Source: Qipengyuania flavescens (GTDB taxonomy: Bacteria; Pseudomonadota; Alphaproteobacteria; Sphingomonadales; Sphingomonadaceae). From it: DNA of 64,000 nt. A model generated the notes under the pieces. It saw nothing but the letters and a program-made list of their open reading frames with translations, searched no databases and had not been told where the DNA came from. Numbering within the stretch: the stretch's first letter is position 1; each line of letters starts with the position of its first letter. Below are positions 24,132 through 33,069 of this stretch, piece by piece. The stretch covers positions 1 to 64,000 of the forward strand of contig NZ_JARULD010000005.1 of assembly GCF_029688735.1 (NCBI RefSeq), read 5' to 3'. Both the position numbers and the translations under genes were made by a program.

Positions 24132-24587
24132 TCAGCGCCGCGCCCTAAAAAACTCGCGCATCAGCTCCGCTGCGCGCGCCTCTCCCATGCTGGAGTAGAC
24201 TTCAGGCCTGTGAAGGCACTGCTTCTGTTCGAAAACTCGCGCTCCGTGCTCGACTGCGCCGCCCTTCGGGTCGCTTGCGGCGTAGTAGAGCTTTGCGATG
24301 CGCGCATGGACGATGGCGCCGGCGCACATGGCGCAGGGCTCCAGCGTAACCCACAAATCGCAGTCGGTCAGGCGTTCGTCGCCCAGTGCCTCTGCGGCGC
24401 GGCGGATGGCGAGGATTTCCGCGTGGGCGGTGGGGTCGTGCGTCTGGCGCGGCGCGTTGTGCGCCTCTGCGATTACCTCGCCATGGCGCGTCACAACCGC
24501 CCCCACCGGCACCTCGCCCGCCGCCGCGCTGGCTTCGGCCAGTTCGAGCGCGCGTTGCATGGGTTGCGGGAGGGTCCAGGCGGGCAT
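24132..24587 (-). CDS. tadA: tRNA adenosine(34) deaminase
   Basis: 151-residue zinc deaminase that converts A34 to inosine in tRNA-Arg(ACG). Zinc ligand and proton shuttle lie in THAE at His55-Glu57, and the Cys ligands are Cys85 and Cys88 in LEPCAMCAGAIVHARI. The typical TadA segment YYAASDPKGGAVEH and the C-terminal ELMREFFRARR follow. Length and motifs match the family. It is convergent with RNase T2 and divergent from rpmB, whose promoter lies 44 bp away. Confidence 0.9.
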   Translation of the reverse strand: MPAWTLPQPMQRALELAEASAAAGEVPVGAVVTRHGEVIAEAHNAPRQTHDPTAHAEILAIRRAAEALGDERLTDCDLWVTLEPCAMCAGAIVHARIAKLYYAASDPKGGAVEHGARVFEQKQCLHRPEVYSSMGEARAAELMREFFRARR

Positions 24588-24630
24588 ATCGAGGCCTCGC
24601 TAGCCCCCGCGTAAGGGCGGCGCAACGTGC

Positions 24631-24659
24631 TTGACGATTCGCACCCCCGCCGCTATGCG
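24631..24659 (+). promoter_or_regulatory. sigma-70-type promoter of rpmB
   Basis: -35 TTGACG (24631-24636) and -10 TATGCG (24654-24659) are separated by 17 bp, about 90 bp upstream of rpmB. The spacing and the GC-rich spacer ending CCGC resemble the promoter proposed for rplM at 51550-51578. Confidence 0.55.
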
Positions 24660-24748
24660 CGCCGCTTTCCGGGATAAACGAACCCCGCATCCGCCTCGCG
24701 CGGGCAAGGGAACGCGCCCAACCATTCGAATCGAACGAGAGACGTATC

Positions 24749-25039
24749 ATGTCGCGCATTTGCGAACTCACCGGCAAGGGTCGCCAGGTCGGCCACAATG
24801 TGAGCCACGCCAACAACAAGACCAAGAAGGTCTTCCTGCCGAACCTGCAGAACGTCACGCTGATGAGCGAAAAGCTCGATCGCAGCTTCAAGTTCCGCGT
24901 CTCGACCCAGGGCTTGCGCTCGGTCGAACACAATGGTGGCCTTGACAACTGGCTGCTGAAGACCAAGGACGAGAAGCTTTCGGCCAACGCGCTCAAGGTG
25001 AAGCGCGAGCTGAAGAAGGCGAACGCCGAAGCCGCTTAA
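24749..25039 (+). CDS. rpmB: 50S ribosomal protein L28
   Basis: 96-residue large-subunit ribosomal protein. The N-terminus [20 protein letters not shown] followed by [20 protein letters not shown] is diagnostic for bacterial L28, and the C-terminus [20 protein letters not shown] matches the alphaproteobacterial form. It is a single-gene transcript: promoter at 24631, hairpin terminator at 25082. Confidence 0.95.
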   Translation: MSRICELTGKGRQVGHNVSHANNKTKKVFLPNLQNVTLMSEKLDRSFKFRVSTQGLRSVEHNGGLDNWLLKTKDEKLSANALKVKRELKKANAEAA

Positions 25040-25081
25040 GGACGAGCGCTGCGGCGCTACTCCTGACGAGCAGACGAAAGG

Positions 25082-25108
25082 GCGCGCGGGGTCACTTGCG
25101 CGCTTTTT
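25082..25108 (+). terminator. intrinsic terminator after rpmB
   Basis: GCGCGC (25082-25087) pairs with GCGCGC (25098-25103) across a 10-base loop and is followed by TTTTT (25104-25108). It overlaps the last codons of the convergent phytase-like gene. Confidence 0.6.
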
Positions 25109-26087
25109 GTTGTGGGAACCTCTCCGGTTCGTCCCAGCGAAAGCGGAGCAGAAGGGTGCGCTGGTAACGCATCATATTATCGTCCGAAATGATCCAAATG
25201 TGCCGGCCCTCAGAATTTTCGGTCACGGCTAGGCCTTCGTAGTTCTCCTTGGGAATATCGTCTCCGGTTTCGGCAATAAGTCGTAGTTCGACGGTGTTTC
25301 CGGGGGCAATCTCGTCCGTGTCGAGGATCGCGAAGGCCGTATCGAATGCGGGCGGGATCGCAAAAACCAGTCGCCTCAACAGCACGAGAATACGGTTCTC
25401 GTCGAGTACCGCCATATCGACCGGGCTATATCCGTCCGGTACGATCACGCGGAGCGGCGCGCCGCTCGCCCCGGCCACCGGATCGTCCTCGAAGACCACT
25501 GCTCGGTGGATCTCGTCACCCCAGCTTTCCGGGTCTTCCTCGATCGCCAGGAAGCGACCGTCGCTCAAACGGACGAACGCCTCTGCACCGGTATTGTCGC
25601 CCCAATTAGCAATTAGTGCCGGTTCGACAGTCCCCTGAACATCCAGCTCCGGTCCGAACCGGCGAATGGAGTTCGTGCCCTCGTATGCGCCCCAAAAGGT
25701 CCCGCTTTCAGGATCACGCGTAAGCGATTCGAGGTCCGCCAGGATCTTGTCGGTATCGCTCGCCGTCCCGAACCAAAGCAGATCCGGAGAGGGCCCTCTT
25801 CGATCCGGACGGCTGAAGATAAGGCGGCGGCCGGTATCGCTGGCTGCCATGAGCCTGTCGTCGGGCAGGGAAACGAGCGCGGAATAGCCGCCGAACATGT
25901 TGCGAAAGCCATGCAGGGTCCAGCCCCCGTCGAGCACCAGCGGCCCGAAACGGCCCTGCTCGATTGTCAGGGGCGCGATGGCCACCGTGGGGTTGCGCAC
26001 CTTCGGTTTGGGCGGCGAGTGCACGAAGGTGCCAGGCGCAAGTGCTGCCACAACCAGCAGCGCGAGCGCGAGCCGTACGGGGCGCAT
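25092..26087 (-). CDS. phytase-like (esterase-like activity of phytase) domain protein
   Basis: 331-residue exported protein of the Phytase-like family (PF13449 type), a beta-propeller. A signal/anchor sequence (LALALLVVAALAPGTFVHSP) precedes blades with GGWTLHGFRNMFGGYSALVS, GAYEGTNSIRRFGPEL, LSDGRFLAIEED and the family signature KENYEGLAVTENSEG followed by WIISDDNMM. The domain name does not prove phosphatase activity; the substrate is unknown. It heads a minus-strand stretch after the M23 peptidase. Confidence 0.75.
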   Translation of the reverse strand: MRPVRLALALLVVAALAPGTFVHSPPKPKVRNPTVAIAPLTIEQGRFGPLVLDGGWTLHGFRNMFGGYSALVSLPDDRLMAASDTGRRLIFSRPDRRGPSPDLLWFGTASDTDKILADLESLTRDPESGTFWGAYEGTNSIRRFGPELDVQGTVEPALIANWGDNTGAEAFVRLSDGRFLAIEEDPESWGDEIHRAVVFEDDPVAGASGAPLRVIVPDGYSPVDMAVLDENRILVLLRRLVFAIPPAFDTAFAILDTDEIAPGNTVELRLIAETGDDIPKENYEGLAVTENSEGRHIWIISDDNMMRYQRTLLLRFRWDEPERFPQQKARK

Positions 26088-26125
26088 GTCAGAAAGCGTC
26101 CGTCATCGGGCAGCCGCAGTTCGGA

Positions 26126-27043
26126 TCAGGGCATCGGCCCGAGGAAGAGCAGCGGGTCGAGCCGCGCATTCTTCCACTTGATGCTCCAGTGGAGATGCGG
26201 CCCTGTGGCGCGACCCGAGGCTCCGATGCGGCCGAGCGGCTGGCCCTGCTTTACAGCCTGGCCATCGCGCACGAGCAGCTCCGAAGAATGGAGGAAGGCG
26301 CTGTTGAGGCCCTGTCCATGATCGATGATGAGCAGCTGACCCTCGAGACTGAAATCGCGCTCGGCTAGCGTTACTATGCCGTCCGCCGGGGCGACATAGG
26401 TCGTGCCTGCGCCGCCCGCGATATCGAGGCCCGAGTGATAGCTCCCCGGCTCGCCGCGGTAGATGCGCTGCGATCCGAAGCGGCCCGGAATGCGCCCGCT
26501 GACCGGCCAGATAAAATCCTGCCGCCAACCTTCGGCACCGGTACGCTCCTGTCGGGCATCCCAGATCGCGGCGAGTTCCGGGCGGCGGCGCTGCATGAAG
26601 CTTTCCGAAGCGCCCCCGGCTCGTCGCGCGACATTCACGCGCTCGATATTCCAGTCGCGCGGAGCGATGGTGAGCGGACTGCGGATCGTGCGGCCATCCG
26701 CCAGCGTCGCGACGAGTTCTGCCGAGGCGCCCGCATCGCGGTCGAACGCGGCGAAGAAACGACCCTCGTCATCGAATGCCACCTCTTCCTCACCGAGCTG
26801 CAATTTCGTCGCGCCGCCCGGCGCAGTGCCACGGATCCAGCCGCCTTGCGTCAGTTCTCCATCGAAGCTGAACGTGGCCGGACGGGTCGGCTCGGACGGG
26901 GTCGGACTAGGTGCGGGAGTCGGCGTGCGAACAGGCTGGACGACCTCCGTCGGCCCTGCAGGCTGAACGCTTTCCGAAGGATCTGGCTGCGATACACAAC
27001 CGGCAGTAATCAGGACTAACGGCGCGACCCGTGCGAAACTCAC
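26126..27043 (-). CDS. M23 family metallopeptidase lipoprotein
   Basis: 305-residue murein endopeptidase-like protein. The lipoprotein signal is LVLITAGCVSQ (Cys about 16), followed by a Pro/Thr-rich linker (VRTPTPAPSPTPSEPTRPAT), a beta-rich domain and the M23/LytM domain: GRFGSQRIYRGEP, HSGLDIAGGAG (first zinc ligands), IIDHGQGLNSAFLHSSELLV and ATGPHLHWSIKW (HxH). All zinc ligands are present, so it is probably active in peptidoglycan remodelling. The start overlaps the end of the DUF2093 gene by 4 bp. Confidence 0.85.
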   Translation of the reverse strand: MSFARVAPLVLITAGCVSQPDPSESVQPAGPTEVVQPVRTPTPAPSPTPSEPTRPATFSFDGELTQGGWIRGTAPGGATKLQLGEEEVAFDDEGRFFAAFDRDAGASAELVATLADGRTIRSPLTIAPRDWNIERVNVARRAGGASESFMQRRRPELAAIWDARQERTGAEGWRQDFIWPVSGRIPGRFGSQRIYRGEPGSYHSGLDIAGGAGTTYVAPADGIVTLAERDFSLEGQLLIIDHGQGLNSAFLHSSELLVRDGQAVKQGQPLGRIGASGRATGPHLHWSIKWKNARLDPLLFLGPMP

Positions 27044-27249
27044 GGCTTCAGCCGCTCGGTGGCGAGCTGGGGACTCGCATAAGGCTCTTGGTGCTCCACC
27101 GACCAGTAGCGCAATTCGTCCAGCGGGATCGGCACGCCGCTCATGGCGCAGATCACGTGCTGGCCGGGGCGCAGCACGCGAAACCCGCTCGGCCCGTATT
27201 GCAGTTTGGCTTCGCCGTTCGACGGCGAGGAATTCTTGTTCATCAGCAT
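27040..27249 (-). CDS. DUF2093 protein
   Basis: 69-residue conserved alphaproteobacterial protein. GEAKLQYGPSGFRVLRPGQH, then VICAMSGVPIPLDELRYWSV and the end EHQEPYASPQLATERL, match DUF2093, which is usually located next to xseA and a peptidase as here. It contains a single cysteine and no transmembrane segment. Its role is unknown. It is coupled to the M23 gene. Confidence 0.8.
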   Translation of the reverse strand: MLMNKNSSPSNGEAKLQYGPSGFRVLRPGQHVICAMSGVPIPLDELRYWSVEHQEPYASPQLATERLKP

Positions 27250-27273
27250 GGCGTAAATCCTAGCAGGTCCACC

Positions 27274-28728
27274 TTAACCGAACAAATCATCCTGCCTGGG
27301 CGGTGTTCCGGTGGCAGAGGGCGTTCGCTTCGGTTTCGGCGCGACCGGTGCATTGCCGGTCGTTACCTCCAACTCGCCATCGCGGAACTTGAGCGTCAGT
27401 GCCGCCTCCTTCGCAGCCTCCGCCCGGTCGGTCACCGTACCGCTCGACCCGATCACGCGGACATATCCGCGCTGCAGAGGCCGGTCGGGGTGCAACTGCT
27501 CGGCAAGTCGCACCAGCGATGCGAGGCGCTCACGCCGCTCCGATAAAGGCCGTTCGATCAATGTGCGCGCCAGGCGGATGCTATCGAGCCGCCCGCGCGC
27601 CTCGCGCAGCCGACCTGTCACCAAGGCAGGCGAAAGCCGCAATTCGCCCAGCCGCTCCCGCCCCCTGGTGGCGCGATCGCGCAGCCCCTGCTGCAATCGC
27701 GCGGCCAAATCGTCGAGCTTTTGTGCCTGCGGTTGTAGCAATGCCTCGCGCTTCGGCAGGCGTTGCACGCGCGCCTCCAGCCGCTCGCGGCCCACCTGGA
27801 CCGGGCGCAGGATCGCACGTTTCTTGCGCGCCTCGAAATCCGCCAGCACCGCGGCAAGCTCGGCGCGCACCGGCACCGCCATTTCGGCGGCGGCGGTCGG
27901 CGTCGGCGCGCGGCGGTCGGCCGCATAGTCGGCCAGTGTGGTGTCGGTCTCATGCCCCACCGCGCAGATCGTGGGGATCGGGCAGTCGGCGATGGCGCGG
28001 ACCACCGCTTCCTCGTTGAAGCTCCACAGATCCTCGATCGAACCGCCGCCACGCGCAACGATAACGAGGTCCGGACGGTCGGGATGGTCTTCCGGCATAG
28101 CGGAAAAGCCGCGCACCGCGCCTGCCACCTGCTCCGCCGCGCCCTGCCCCTGCACCAGCACCGGCCAGACGATCACGCGGCTGGGAAAGCGGTCCGCCAA
28201 CCGGTGGAGGATGTCGCGGATCACCGCGCCGGTGGGGGAGGTCACGACGCCGACGGTGCGCGGCAGGAAGGGCAGCGCCTGCTTGCGCTCGCTGTCGAAC
28301 AGCCCTTCCGCCTGCAATCGCGCGCGGGTCTTCTCGAGCAGCGCCAGCAGCGCGCCCTCGCCCGCCAGTTCCATGCGCTCGATCACGATCTGGTATTTGG
28401 AGCGGCCGGGATAGGTCGTCAGCTTCCCGCTCGCGACCACTTCCAGCCCGTCTTCCGGATTGAACGGCAAGCGGCCTGCATTGCCGCGCCACATCACCCC
28501 GTCGAGCACGGCCTTCTCATCCTTGAGCGCGCAATACATATGCCCGCTCGCCGCGCGCTTCACGCCCGACAGTTCGCCGCGCAGGCGCACGAAGCCGAAG
28601 CGGTCCTCCACCGTGCGCTTCAGCGCATTCGATATTTCGCTCACCGTCAGCGGCTCGGCGTTGTCGCCCGCGCGGCCCTTCGCTACCAAGTTCGCATCGT
28701 CAGTATCTGGTGGGAAATCGGAAGCCAT
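27274..28728 (-). CDS. xseA: exodeoxyribonuclease VII large subunit
   Basis: 484-residue catalytic subunit of ExoVII, which degrades single-stranded DNA in recombination and mismatch repair. The N-terminal OB fold starts at [20 protein letters not shown] and includes [20 protein letters not shown]. The nuclease core has [40 protein letters not shown] and [21 protein letters not shown] coiled-coil segment then precedes [10 protein letters not shown]. The ATG at 28728-28726 overlaps the purD ATG (28727-28729) on the other strand. It has AGGA 5 bases upstream, located inside purD. The small subunit xseB is not in the window. Confidence 0.9.
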   Translation of the reverse strand: MASDFPPDTDDANLVAKGRAGDNAEPLTVSEISNALKRTVEDRFGFVRLRGELSGVKRAASGHMYCALKDEKAVLDGVMWRGNAGRLPFNPEDGLEVVASGKLTTYPGRSKYQIVIERMELAGEGALLALLEKTRARLQAEGLFDSERKQALPFLPRTVGVVTSPTGAVIRDILHRLADRFPSRVIVWPVLVQGQGAAEQVAGAVRGFSAMPEDHPDRPDLVIVARGGGSIEDLWSFNEEAVVRAIADCPIPTICAVGHETDTTLADYAADRRAPTPTAAAEMAVPVRAELAAVLADFEARKKRAILRPVQVGRERLEARVQRLPKREALLQPQAQKLDDLAARLQQGLRDRATRGRERLGELRLSPALVTGRLREARGRLDSIRLARTLIERPLSERRERLASLVRLAEQLHPDRPLQRGYVRVIGSSGTVTDRAEAAKEAALTLKFRDGELEVTTGNAPVAPKPKRTPSATGTPPRQDDLFG

Positions 28729-30004
28729 GAATATCCTGTTGCTCGGGTCGGGCGGGCGCGAACATGCGCTGGCTTGGAAACTGGCGCAATCGCCGCTGTG
28801 CGACAAGCTGTGGGCGGCACCGGGCAATCCCGGCATCGCACAGGAGGCGAGCTGCGTCACGCTGGATGCCACCGACCACGAGGTAGTCATCGCTTTCGCG
28901 CGAGAGAACGACATCGGCCTGGTTGTGATCGGCCCGGAGGCTCCGCTGGTCGACGGCCTCGCTGATTCGCTGCGCGCCGCGGGCATCGATACCTTCGGCC
29001 CTTCGCAGCAGGCGGCGCAGCTCGAGGGCAGCAAGGGTTTCACCAAGGAGCTGTGCCAGCGCGCAAACATCCCCACTGCGCGATACGAGCGCTGTACCTC
29101 GCTGGAGGCGGCGTGGGGCGCGCTGAAACGGTTCAAGCCGCCCTTCGTGCTCAAGGCCGACGGGCTGGCCGCGGGCAAGGGCGTGGTGATCGCCGAGACC
29201 TATGAGGAAGCGCAGGAAGCGCTGAACGAAATGTTCGACGGCAAGTTCGGCAGCGCGGGCAGCGAGGTCGTGATCGAGCAGTTCCTGATGGGCGAGGAGG
29301 CGAGCTTTTTCGCCCTGACAGACGGCGAGACCATCCTCCCCATCGGCACCGCGCAGGACCACAAGCGGGTGGGCGAAGGCGATCGCGGCCCCAACACTGG
29401 CGGTATGGGCGCATATTCCCCCGCCCCGGTGTTGACCGATGAACTTCAGGCGCAGGTCATGCGCGAGATCGTGGAGCCGACAGTGCGCACCATGGCCGCC
29501 GAGGGCACGCCCTATTCGGGCGTGCTCTATGCCGGATTGATGCTGACCAGGGACGGCCCGCAACTGATCGAATACAATGCGCGCTTCGGCGATCCCGAAT
29601 GCCAGGTGCTGATGATGCGGCTGGAAAGCGACCTCGTCGAGCTGATGCAGGCCTGCGCGCGCGGCACGCTGGCCGAGGTCGCCACGCCCGCGCTGTCGGA
29701 CGATTTCGCGCTGACCGTCGTGATGGCGGCAGAGGGCTATCCCGGCACGCCGAAGAAAGGCGGGACGATCGATCTGGGGCAGGCGGAGGCCGGCAGTGCC
29801 AAGGTCTTCCACGCCGGCACCGCGATGGAGGGCAGCAAGCTGGTGTCGAGCGGCGGCCGCGTTCTCAACGTCACGGCCACCGGCGCAAGCGCGACCGAAG
29901 CGCAGCGCGCCGCCTATGCCGCAGTCGACGCGATCGACTTTCCGGACGGCTTCTGCCGCCGCGACATCGGCCAGAGGGAAGTGCGGCGCGAGCAGCATGG
30001 GTGA
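28727..30004 (+). CDS. purD: phosphoribosylamine-glycine ligase (GAR synthetase)
   Basis: 425-residue ATP-grasp enzyme of purine synthesis, joining phosphoribosylamine and glycine. Motifs: [110 protein letters not shown] and [10 protein letters not shown]. Start and length match the family. The start codon overlaps that of divergent xseA; its ribosome site (GGAA) lies within the xseA coding region. Confidence 0.93.
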   Translation: MNILLLGSGGREHALAWKLAQSPLCDKLWAAPGNPGIAQEASCVTLDATDHEVVIAFARENDIGLVVIGPEAPLVDGLADSLRAAGIDTFGPSQQAAQLEGSKGFTKELCQRANIPTARYERCTSLEAAWGALKRFKPPFVLKADGLAAGKGVVIAETYEEAQEALNEMFDGKFGSAGSEVVIEQFLMGEEASFFALTDGETILPIGTAQDHKRVGEGDRGPNTGGMGAYSPAPVLTDELQAQVMREIVEPTVRTMAAEGTPYSGVLYAGLMLTRDGPQLIEYNARFGDPECQVLMMRLESDLVELMQACARGTLAEVATPALSDDFALTVVMAAEGYPGTPKKGGTIDLGQAEAGSAKVFHAGTAMEGSKLVSSGGRVLNVTATGASATEAQRAAYAAVDAIDFPDGFCRRDIGQREVRREQHG

Positions 30005-30106
30005 GGCGTGTCGAGCGGCTTTGGGGCCGCTCTTGGGTTGCGGGGAAGATAGAACGGATAAACCGGAAGTGGGTGGAAAGCGGACATCCGAGTAATGCAG
30101 AAAAAA

Positions 30107-30454
30107 TCAGACAAAGAGTGAGATTGTCATGCCGAAAAGCGCGAACAGTGCAAATACGCCCCAAGCTATTACGACATAGTTCACTACGTAGCGGCCCACG
30201 GTTTTTGCCGTAGTCCGTGGTCTGACAATCCTGAAACTGAAGGCAAAGATTGCAGCGCCATAGGCTGCAACTCCGAGAAGGAGGAAGCTTGTTGAAATCG
30301 AGCGGGGTTCAACGAAGAACAACGGGACTAGAGTAGCGCCCAATGCAGCCTGCGCCGGAGCAAACGCCAATCCGAACTGACGTTCAGCGGCTTTGTTTGC
30401 CCTCTGTGTCACAAGCCATTCCGGTTCGTCAGGTTGTGGTGGAGGTAGGTGCAT
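30107..30454 (-). CDS. small membrane protein, unknown
   Basis: 115 residues with a soluble N-terminal 30 residues (PPPQPDEPEWLVTQRANKAA) and three or four transmembrane helices (AALGATLVPLFFVE, ISTSFLLLGVAAYGAAIFAF, VVNYVVIAWGVFALFALFGM). Codon and base usage are slightly more AT-rich than in neighbours. It is not recognised. The reading frame stands alone between purD and a terminator region. Confidence 0.5.
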   Translation of the reverse strand: MHLPPPQPDEPEWLVTQRANKAAERQFGLAFAPAQAALGATLVPLFFVEPRSISTSFLLLGVAAYGAAIFAFSFRIVRPRTTAKTVGRYVVNYVVIAWGVFALFALFGMTISLFV

Positions 30455-30798
30455 TCCAATCCGATCTATAAAATCAAGCTTTCAGGACATTTGCAGGTTC
30501 ACAGAACGTCAGCAATCGGGCCGTAAGCGAAATGACAGATTTTGGCTGCTTTTTGTAGGATAGCGGTCAATCTCAAGGACGCCACCTTCCGCTCTTTCCT
30601 ACAGGTGAGCCAGTACGGTATGATCGGGATGCTCTTTGAAATCATGCTCACTCCCAACGCAAAAAGCCCCGCCGAACGAGCGGGGCTTTTGCATTTTCGG
30701 AATGCGTCCTTATAAATATACCGGGGGCCGCGGTAATGTGTTTCGTCAACTTGCGTTTCGCACACCAGGCCGTCACGGGGTGACGTCGAAAAACGGAC
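30455..30798. other. 344-bp intergenic region with a terminator
   Basis: Between the small membrane protein and adenosine kinase no convincing gene is seen. A 267-bp open frame on the minus strand (30499-30765) runs straight through the terminator hairpin, so I do not accept it. Aside from the hairpin at 30662-30690, nothing structured was found. Confidence 0.5.
30662..30690 (-). terminator. intrinsic terminator after adenosine kinase
   Basis: AAAAGCCCCGC (30662-30672) and GCGGGGCTTTT (30680-30690) form an 11-bp stem with a 7-base loop. On the minus strand it ends in a run of five T, placing it about 110 bp downstream of the kinase gene. The T/A tracts on both sides allow bidirectional function. 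Confidence 0.8.
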
Positions 30799-31794
30799 CT
30801 AGCCCAGCTTCTGGCTCACCAGTGCCTTCAGATCTGCTTCGCTCCGCGCGCCGTAATGGCTGATGATCTCAGCCGCACAGATTGCGCCCATGCGGAGGCA
30901 GGTTTCGAGGTCCTCGCCGCGCGCGTGGCCGGTGAGGAAGCCCGCAGCGAAGAGGTCGCCTGCGCCGGTGGTGTCGACCACCTTCTCGACCGGCTCGGCA
31001 GCCACTTCGGCGCGGGTACCGTCGGCGATGGCTACGGCTCCTTTGGCGCTGCGGGTGGCAACGATCACCGGGACCTTGCCCTCCAGCGCGGCGAGGCCGG
31101 CGTCGAAATCGCTCTCGCCGGTCAGCGAGGCGAGCTCGTGTTCGTTGACGAACAGGATGTCGATCTGCCCTTCCTCGATCAGCGCGCGGAAATCGTCGCC
31201 GTGGCGGTCGATTACGAAACTTTCGCTGGCGGTAAAGGCGACCTTGCGCCCGGCCTTGCGTGCAACGTCGATCGCGTGGCGCATGGCGCTGCGCGGTTCC
31301 TCGGGGTCCCAAAGGTAGCCTTCGAGGTAGAGGATGCCGGCGCTGGCGATCAGCTCGTCGTCGAGCGCTTCGGGCGGCAGGAACTGGCTCGCGCCGAGGA
31401 AGGTGTTCATCGTCCGCTCGCCATCGGGAGTCACGAAGATGAGGCAGCGCGCAGTCGGCGGCTCTTCGTCGCGGGCAGGCGTGTCGAAATCGATGCCGAC
31501 GGCGCGGATATCGTGGCTGAACACATCGCCCAGCTGGTCCTTCGCCACCTGGCCCACGAAAGCGCATTGCGCGCCCAGCGCGCTCATCCCGGCGAGCGTG
31601 TTGGCAGCCGAACCGCCGGAAATCTCCTTGGCCGGCCCCATGGCGGAATACAGTTCCTCTGCCCGCTCGGTATCGACCAGCGTCATCCCCCCCTTGGCAA
31701 GGCCGAGGTCCTCGATCAAATCGTCTTTACAGGGCGACATCACGTCGACGATCGCATTGCCGATGGCGATAACGTCGTAACGGGGCTGGGTCAT
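30799..31794 (-). CDS. adenosine kinase / PfkB family sugar kinase
   Basis: 331-residue PfkB kinase of the adenosine-kinase-like branch. It starts MTQPRYDVIAIGNAIVDVMS, has ISGGSAANTLAGMSALGAQC (substrate region), DGERTMNTFLGASQFLPPEA, and the C-terminal signature DTTGAGDLFAAGFL with the catalytic Asp. The start is at 31794, since the upstream extension has no conserved features. The nucleoside phosphorylated is inferred from family resemblance; other nucleosides or sugars are possible. It is divergent from the EI24 gene. Confidence 0.85.
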   Translation of the reverse strand: MTQPRYDVIAIGNAIVDVMSPCKDDLIEDLGLAKGGMTLVDTERAEELYSAMGPAKEISGGSAANTLAGMSALGAQCAFVGQVAKDQLGDVFSHDIRAVGIDFDTPARDEEPPTARCLIFVTPDGERTMNTFLGASQFLPPEALDDELIASAGILYLEGYLWDPEEPRSAMRHAIDVARKAGRKVAFTASESFVIDRHGDDFRALIEEGQIDILFVNEHELASLTGESDFDAGLAALEGKVPVIVATRSAKGAVAIADGTRAEVAAEPVEKVVDTTGAGDLFAAGFLTGHARGEDLETCLRMGAICAAEIISHYGARSEADLKALVSQKLG

Positions 31795-31906
31795 GGGTAC
31801 TCCGGTGGTCTGGATTTTCGATATGTCGGGCGCGGTTAGCGGTTCATCGGGGGAAGGCCAAGCGCGGCGTTGACTTGATGCCCGCCGCCGCCCAATCGGC
31901 ACGGCA

Positions 31907-32602
31907 ATGATTTCGCTGCCCCGCGCCCTGTCCCTCGCCCTCGGCCAGCTTGGCGATTCGGCCATCCTGCGCGTGCTCGGCAAGAGCTTGGCGGTGACGC
32001 TGGCTATCTTCGTGGCGGCGGCATTTGCGCTGAATGCGGCCCTGCCGTGGCTGCTGTCGCGCTGGATTAACCTGAGCGGCGAGGTCTACGCCGTTCTGTC
32101 GATCCTCATCTTCGTGATCGGTGCGTGGCTGCTGTTCCGCATCGTCGCGCTGGCCGTGTTGCAATTCTTCGCCGATGAAGTCGTTCATGCGGTCGAGGCG
32201 AAGCACTATCCCGCCCATGCCGCCGGGGCGCGCAAGGTGCCGTTCGGTGAAGAGCTGTTGAACAGCCTGCGCGCCACAGGCCGGGTCATCCTGTTCAACC
32301 TGCTTGCCGCGCCCATCGCCGTGGCGCTGCTGTTCACCGCCATCGGCCCTGCGATCGTGTTCTGGTTCGTCAACGCCCTGCTGCTGGGCCGCGAGTTGCA
32401 GGACATGGTCTGGCTACGGCACAGGCGTGACGCAGTGGAAGTCCAGCCGATCGGCGGCCTGACCCGTTTCGCGCTGGGCGGCGTCGTCGCCGGCCTGCTG
32501 GCAATACCCTTCATCAACCTTCTTGCGCCCATTATCGGCGCGGCGAGTGCGACGCATCTGGTCCACCGCAGCACACGGAAACCGATCGACCATGCGCAGT
32601 AG
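31907..32602 (+). CDS. EI24 domain (CysZ-like) membrane protein
   Basis: 231-residue integral membrane protein of the EI24/CysZ superfamily. It has LPRALSLALGQLGDSAILRV at the N-terminus, several transmembrane helices, and the family segment LNSLRATGRVILFNLLAAPI, ALLLGRELQDMVWLRHRRD and GLLAIPFINLLAPIIGAASA THLV. CysZ imports sulfate in enterobacteria; no cys genes are nearby, so that function is not assumed. The end overlaps the next lipoprotein gene by 11 bp. Confidence 0.75.
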   Translation: MISLPRALSLALGQLGDSAILRVLGKSLAVTLAIFVAAAFALNAALPWLLSRWINLSGEVYAVLSILIFVIGAWLLFRIVALAVLQFFADEVVHAVEAKHYPAHAAGARKVPFGEELLNSLRATGRVILFNLLAAPIAVALLFTAIGPAIVFWFVNALLLGRELQDMVWLRHRRDAVEVQPIGGLTRFALGGVVAGLLAIPFINLLAPIIGAASATHLVHRSTRKPIDHAQ

Positions 32603-33005
32603 CGTCCTCCTCGTCCTCCCACTCCTCGCTGCCTGCGCGACCACGCCGAGCGGACCCGCGGCACCGACGCAACAGCCGCGAGCAGAGCCTCCGCCGCAGG
32701 ACATCGTCACCGCTCCTTCGAGCGGCGGTTTCATCGCCCCCCGCGTCATGAACCTGCCTGGGCTGGAGGGCGTGATCGGCAAGAACGAGACTGCACTGGC
32801 CAATCTGTTCGGCCCGCCCCGCCTGACGGTAAAGGAAGGCGATGCGCGCAAGCTGCAATTCGTCGGCCCGGCCTGCGTGCTCGACATCTATCTCTACCCC
32901 CTTGAACCGCGCGGCGAGCCGAGCGCGACCTTTGTCGACGCGCGTCGGGCCAGCGACGGGCTGGACGTGGACCGCGCCGCCTGCGTGAAGGCGCTGCGCC
33001 GCTAA
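32592..33005 (+). CDS. small lipoprotein, unknown
   Basis: 137 residues with a clear lipoprotein signal (LLVLPLLAACATTPSG, Cys about 15), a Pro-rich linker (AAPTQQPRAEPPPQD) and a domain with LEGVIGKNETALANLFGPPR, LQFVGPACVLDIYLYPLE and a final Cys. The 'GxNxxAxxxLFGxPxxxxxEG' pattern is the SmpA/BamE-like beta-lactamase-inhibitor fold motif, which is suggestive only. It overlaps the EI24 gene end. Confidence 0.6.
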   Translation: MRSSVLLVLPLLAACATTPSGPAAPTQQPRAEPPPQDIVTAPSSGGFIAPRVMNLPGLEGVIGKNETALANLFGPPRLTVKEGDARKLQFVGPACVLDIYLYPLEPRGEPSATFVDARRASDGLDVDRAACVKALRR

Positions 33006-33069
33006 CCCGGTCTTAAGCAAACCGCGCTAGCTTCCTCGCGACGTGAAACTTACGGGAAGTGGGCAGGCA

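Noticed and set aside
30499-30765. 88-codon minus-strand frame between membrane protein and adenosine kinase
   Set aside because: It passes through the 11-bp terminator hairpin and lacks a ribosome site and recognisable features.
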